Part shown: piece by piece, positions 28,523 through 31,105 of the stretch
Numbering within the stretch: the first letter of the stretch is position 1
Layout of the letters: each line of letters starts with the position of its first letter
Assembly: GCA_033557675.1 (NCBI GenBank)
Contig: JAWQRM010000097.1
Coordinates: 1-31,105, forward strand
DNA length: 31,105 nucleotides
Direction: 5' to 3'
DNA from: Coptodactyla brooksi
Taxonomy: Eukaryota > Arthropoda > Insecta > Coleoptera > Scarabaeidae
Translations under genes and position numbers: made by a program
The notes under the pieces: generated by a model
What the model saw: the letters and a program-made list of their open reading frames with translations, nothing else
What the model was told of the DNA's origin: nothing
Databases searched by the model: none

Positions 28523-29584
28523 TTTTTTGAGATTATGTTTCAGAGCGACACCTCTAATTTTTTGTTTAAAAGATACCTTCAAATGTTTGCTTTAACGTAT
28601 ATTTTTTCCTAAATTCACATATGTAATGTGTCAAACCAGAAACACCAACGCTATTAGGTATTTATATCTTACGAAGCATCTATATGCTGTCTGAGAAATA
28701 TGATGAGAGGGAATTTTCAATTTGAGTATACTTGGCTGGTCTTTAACGTACTGAAGTTGAAGCTCACGATTTTTGTCAACCATTGTGTCAAATTCGTGCC
28801 ATTGAATTGGCATGAACGAGTGATTTTTAGATCCCTTTCTGTCATTTCTGGGAAATTTAAAATTTCATCTGATGTAACAGTTTTGAAAGGTAGCTTTCAA
28901 CGAAAAAAAAAAGCATGTTTTTCTACCTCACTTGACAATGTAGTTTGCACATTTTTTTGACAATGTGCAGATTCTCTGTACAATATCATCAAAAGTGTGC
29001 CTACATCAGAATGAAATCTTTTTCCAAATGTGTTGTTGAGGAACGACGCAATTCTCAAGTAAGTTGCAATTTTCAGTATCAACTTGTTAATTTTATGATC
29101 CAAAAGACGATATTTTTGTGACAAAACATGACTCATTGGACTTTTCCGTAGACAGTTTTCTTTTTTGAATGACATTTTTAAAAATTTACTTTTTAAAAAC
29201 TTTTTAAAATCATTTTAATTTGCAAGATATGGTCCAAACATGTCAACAATATAGCCGTCAGTTGTGCACAGGGTAAAAGGTTTGCACAAAGGAACTTTCT
29301 TCTGCCCAGAGAAAGATTTCCTCTGATACCCATTGTTAGAGCTTTTTTGATGACGAGCGTAATAAGTTATCACTAACATTGAATGATTCTTTTACCATTT
29401 CAGTTGGATGATTCCGAACAAGATTATCTCTATTGAGAAAAATTTATATCGAAACGAAATGGCAAAATGTCATTTTCGAAAGATCATTTTATTAGAGTTT
29501 CCTGCCCTTAATTTAGATAGAAAGACAACAAGTGCTTGGATAGATTAGAAATTAGAGGTGTCGTTTTGAAACATAATCTTAAAA
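28523..29584 (-). mobile_element. DNA transposon remnant bounded by 37-bp inverted repeats
   Basis: 28523-28560 (TTTTTTGAGATTATGTTTCA then GAGCGACACCTCTAATTT) is the inverse of 29549-29584 with about four mismatches. Between them, on the minus strand, are transposase traces: GQKKVPLCKPFTLCTTDG with YIVDMFGPYLAN, stop, ND at 29205-29310; then LSQKYRLLDHKINKL, TYLRIASFLNNTFGKRFHSD and a stop-interrupted tail at 28897-29175; then DEILNFPEMTERDLK and IPSHHISQTAYRCFVRYK down to about 28650. The 'TDGYIVDMFGPY..N.ND' block resembles a DDE-type catalytic segment of transposases common in insects; I cannot name the family with certainty. Everything upstream of the catalytic block is missing, so this is an internally deleted copy. 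Confidence 0.65.
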
Positions 29585-29721
29585 CCATTTTCTAAAAGTC
29601 AAAAATTTTTGTTACTCATATTTCTTATAAGAATTATTTTTTTTAATTCTCGTTAATAGAATTAACGTGGTCTTAATAGTCTGGTTAATGTTCATAATAT
29701 ACAGCGTGATTCGCATAAGAA

Positions 29722-30115
29722 CCGACACAGAGCAAGAGCATGTAAGGAAAGCTAAAATATGATGATTTAACCCAATTTGCCTCTATACCAAGTTGTACCC
29801 CTGAGAAATTATAGCCCTTCAAAGTGAAGTTAAAAATTTCATAAATAATTAATATCTCAATAATACTTTAATTTAGGAAACCCAAATTAGGAAACCCATA
29901 AAATAGAATTAACTGATCTTTATTTACAAAAAGATAAATGCCCGTAGTACACTCAGAACGAGTGTACTACGGGCATTTGAGATATTAATTATTTATGAAA
30001 TTTTTAACCCCACTTTAAAGGGCTATAACTTTTCAGGGATAAAACTTGGTATAGAGGTAAGTTGGGTTAAATCATCATATTTTAACTTTCCTTACATGCT
30101 CTTGCTCTGTGTCGG
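29722..30115. repeat. Large foldback: 139-nt inverted arms around a 19-bp perfect stem
   Basis: 29722-29860 is the inverse of 29977-30115 with few mismatches (outer end CCGACACAGAGCAAGAGCAT). The centre holds another stem, arms 29936-29954 and 29960-29978 (core GCCCGTAGTACACTC) with an AGAAC loop, perfect over 19 bp. The left flank ATACAGCGTGATTCGCATAA looks like a mariner-like element terminus. It precedes a transposase fossil and is probably derived from that element's end by inverted duplication. Confidence 0.9.
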
Positions 30116-30157
30116 AGACAAGTTACTTTTCTTACTTTGATTTCACCCTCTATAAAT

Positions 30158-30373
30158 AAATGGATTGGTCGAGGAAATAATTAGCCGCTAGCTTGGTCCC
30201 CACGACCACCAGACTTGAACAAACGTGACTACTTTTTTTGGGGAACACTAAAAGAGTTTGTGTATTCTTCACCAGTGCCGTCCCAAGAAGAGTTGTGGAA
30301 TCGTATTACAAATAAATGCAACTTTATAAGAACTGATCAGCAGTTAATGGAAAGAATAGACTTTAATTTTTGA
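30158..30373 (+). pseudogene. DDE (mariner/IS630-superfamily) transposase fossil, C-terminus
   Basis: Frame from 30158: KWIGRGNN, stop, PLAWSPRPPDLNKRDYFFWG, then LKEFVYSSPVPSQEELWNRI and DQQLMERIDFNF, ending at TGA 30371-30373. This corresponds to 'RWIGRGxPxxWPPRSPDLTPLDFFLWGxLKxxVY' and the short tail. The internal stop makes it inactive. It is one of three fossils of this family in the window. Confidence 0.8.
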
Positions 30374-30604
30374 CCAAGAATAAATTTACGTCTGTTGTTT
30401 AAGTTGTTTCTTTTCCTATTAAAATATTTTTGTTGACACTTGTTTGCTGACTTTTAAATTTAACATATAACTTCACAGCCAACTGTTGCCAAATTTTCAA
30501 TGACTTTAAGATAAAATACGTGTCTTTAGTAATTCTAAAGACAAAGGCTAAAAAATTCTGTTGCAATTTAAGGGTGCATTATCCTTAATCAACCCTTTAA
30601 AATT

Positions 30605-30705
30605 CTTTAAGTGACCTCTATTTAAAAAAAGATAAATACCCTTAGTGCACTCAGAACATCTACCAAATTTGGGTTTTCTACGTTAAAGTACTATTGAGAT
30701 ATTAA
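30605..30705 (-). repeat. Second copy of the foldback-element end
   Basis: 30612-30657 (AAAAAGATAAATACCC..., GCACTCAGAAC) repeats 29915-29959 directly, and its continuation GTACTATTGAGATATTAAT is the inverse of the segment near 29851-29875. It is the unduplicated form of the same terminus and probably the right end of the element holding the transposase fossil. Confidence 0.65.
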
Positions 30706-31105
30706 TGCATTGACTGCCACGGCAATTTTCAGAAATCTGGCCTAAAACGACAATTTGATTTAACCACATTATATTATTAAAAACTCTAATTATAGTGCAT
30801 AGTTATCATCAAAAAGCATAAAAAATGTGTTTTTTAAAAAAAAGGTCCTACGAATTATCTCGTAGTTGGCTTCTGTAAGAGAAATCTCCTCGCGGAAGCT
30901 AACTACGAATTAATTCGTACGCAGACACGCACAGACACGCTTCGACCTGTCGCTTCTCTAAAGCTGAATCATAGATACGCGTCCATATTCGTCAGTAGTA
31001 TCTCAGAAATTGTCGAGTGCATCACATTTTCGTTTTTCTTGAGTGTCTTGTTTTATAATTATTGTTATAATTAAATTATCAAGAACCCAATGTGGATAAG
31101 AAAAG
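30706..31105. other. Window end with possible TTAA-type element end and a hairpin
   Basis: TTAATGCATTGACTGCCACG near 30703 has a TTAA followed by a sequence reminiscent of piggyBac-like termini; no partner end is in view. A 71-nt hairpin lies at 30849-30919. No coding sequence is recognised. Confidence 0.35.
30849..30919 (+). repeat. 71-nt hairpin with 25-nt arms
   Basis: 30849-30873 pairs with 30895-30919: TACGAATTA with TAATTCGTA, a 2-nt mismatch, then TCGTAGTTGGCTTC with GAAGCTAACTACGA (one mismatch, G-U in RNA), with a 21-nt loop. The size fits a small-RNA precursor, but its place next to a possible transposon end makes an element-internal palindrome equally likely. Confidence 0.7.

Noticed and set aside
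1..31105. CRISPR array, operon or prokaryotic features
   Set aside because: Introns, polyadenylation signals and eukaryotic transposons show a eukaryotic nuclear genome; the tandem repeats have no spacer structure.

Overview
This is an A+T-rich window (roughly two thirds A+T by eye) from an animal nuclear genome, almost certainly an insect and perhaps a beetle. The clues are GT-AG introns of only 56-67 bp, AATAAA polyadenylation signals, and a dense mix of insect-type mobile-element remains: mariner, Tigger/pogo, hAT, Ty1/copia, Penelope-like and non-LTR elements, plus a palindromic repeat built on TACAGGGTGTTC. No database search was possible, so family names rest on motif recognition.

Only a small part is host coding sequence. 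(1) An F-box gene family occupies 1.8-6.4 kb. A 3' copy at 1823-2324 (two exons, open frame, no F-box exon in view) lies upstream of a second copy at 5272-6203. The second copy has the F-box exon, but a one-base deletion in exon 2 and a second frame break near its C-terminus. Their introns, reading frames and 3' UTRs match, so they are a tandem duplication. (2) A complete four-exon Maf/ASMTL-type nucleotide pyrophosphatase gene (205 aa) lies on the minus strand at 10367-11145. Short, uncertain coding candidates lie at 2684-2830, 5013-5204 and 15363-15677.

Layout: 0-1.5 kb is repeats and T-rich DNA; 1.8-6.4 kb is the F-box pair, split by a DDE transposase fossil and a 10-bp minisatellite; 6.6-10.0 kb is an A+T-rich satellite-like array with long alternating periods and a conserved 38-bp palindrome; 10.4-11.1 kb is the Maf gene; 11.2-19.7 kb is a mosaic of shuffled direct and inverted repeats, including a 1.35-kb LINE/Penelope composite present twice; 14.3-16.1 kb is a unique island with an 87-nt pre-miRNA-like hairpin; 20-31 kb is a graveyard of DNA transposons and retroelements.

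The genes do not form a pathway. The main points of interest are the decaying F-box duplicate beside a more intact partner, the palindrome-bearing satellite between the two host genes, the isolated hairpins, and repeat units that seem to have moved or duplicated as fused modules.
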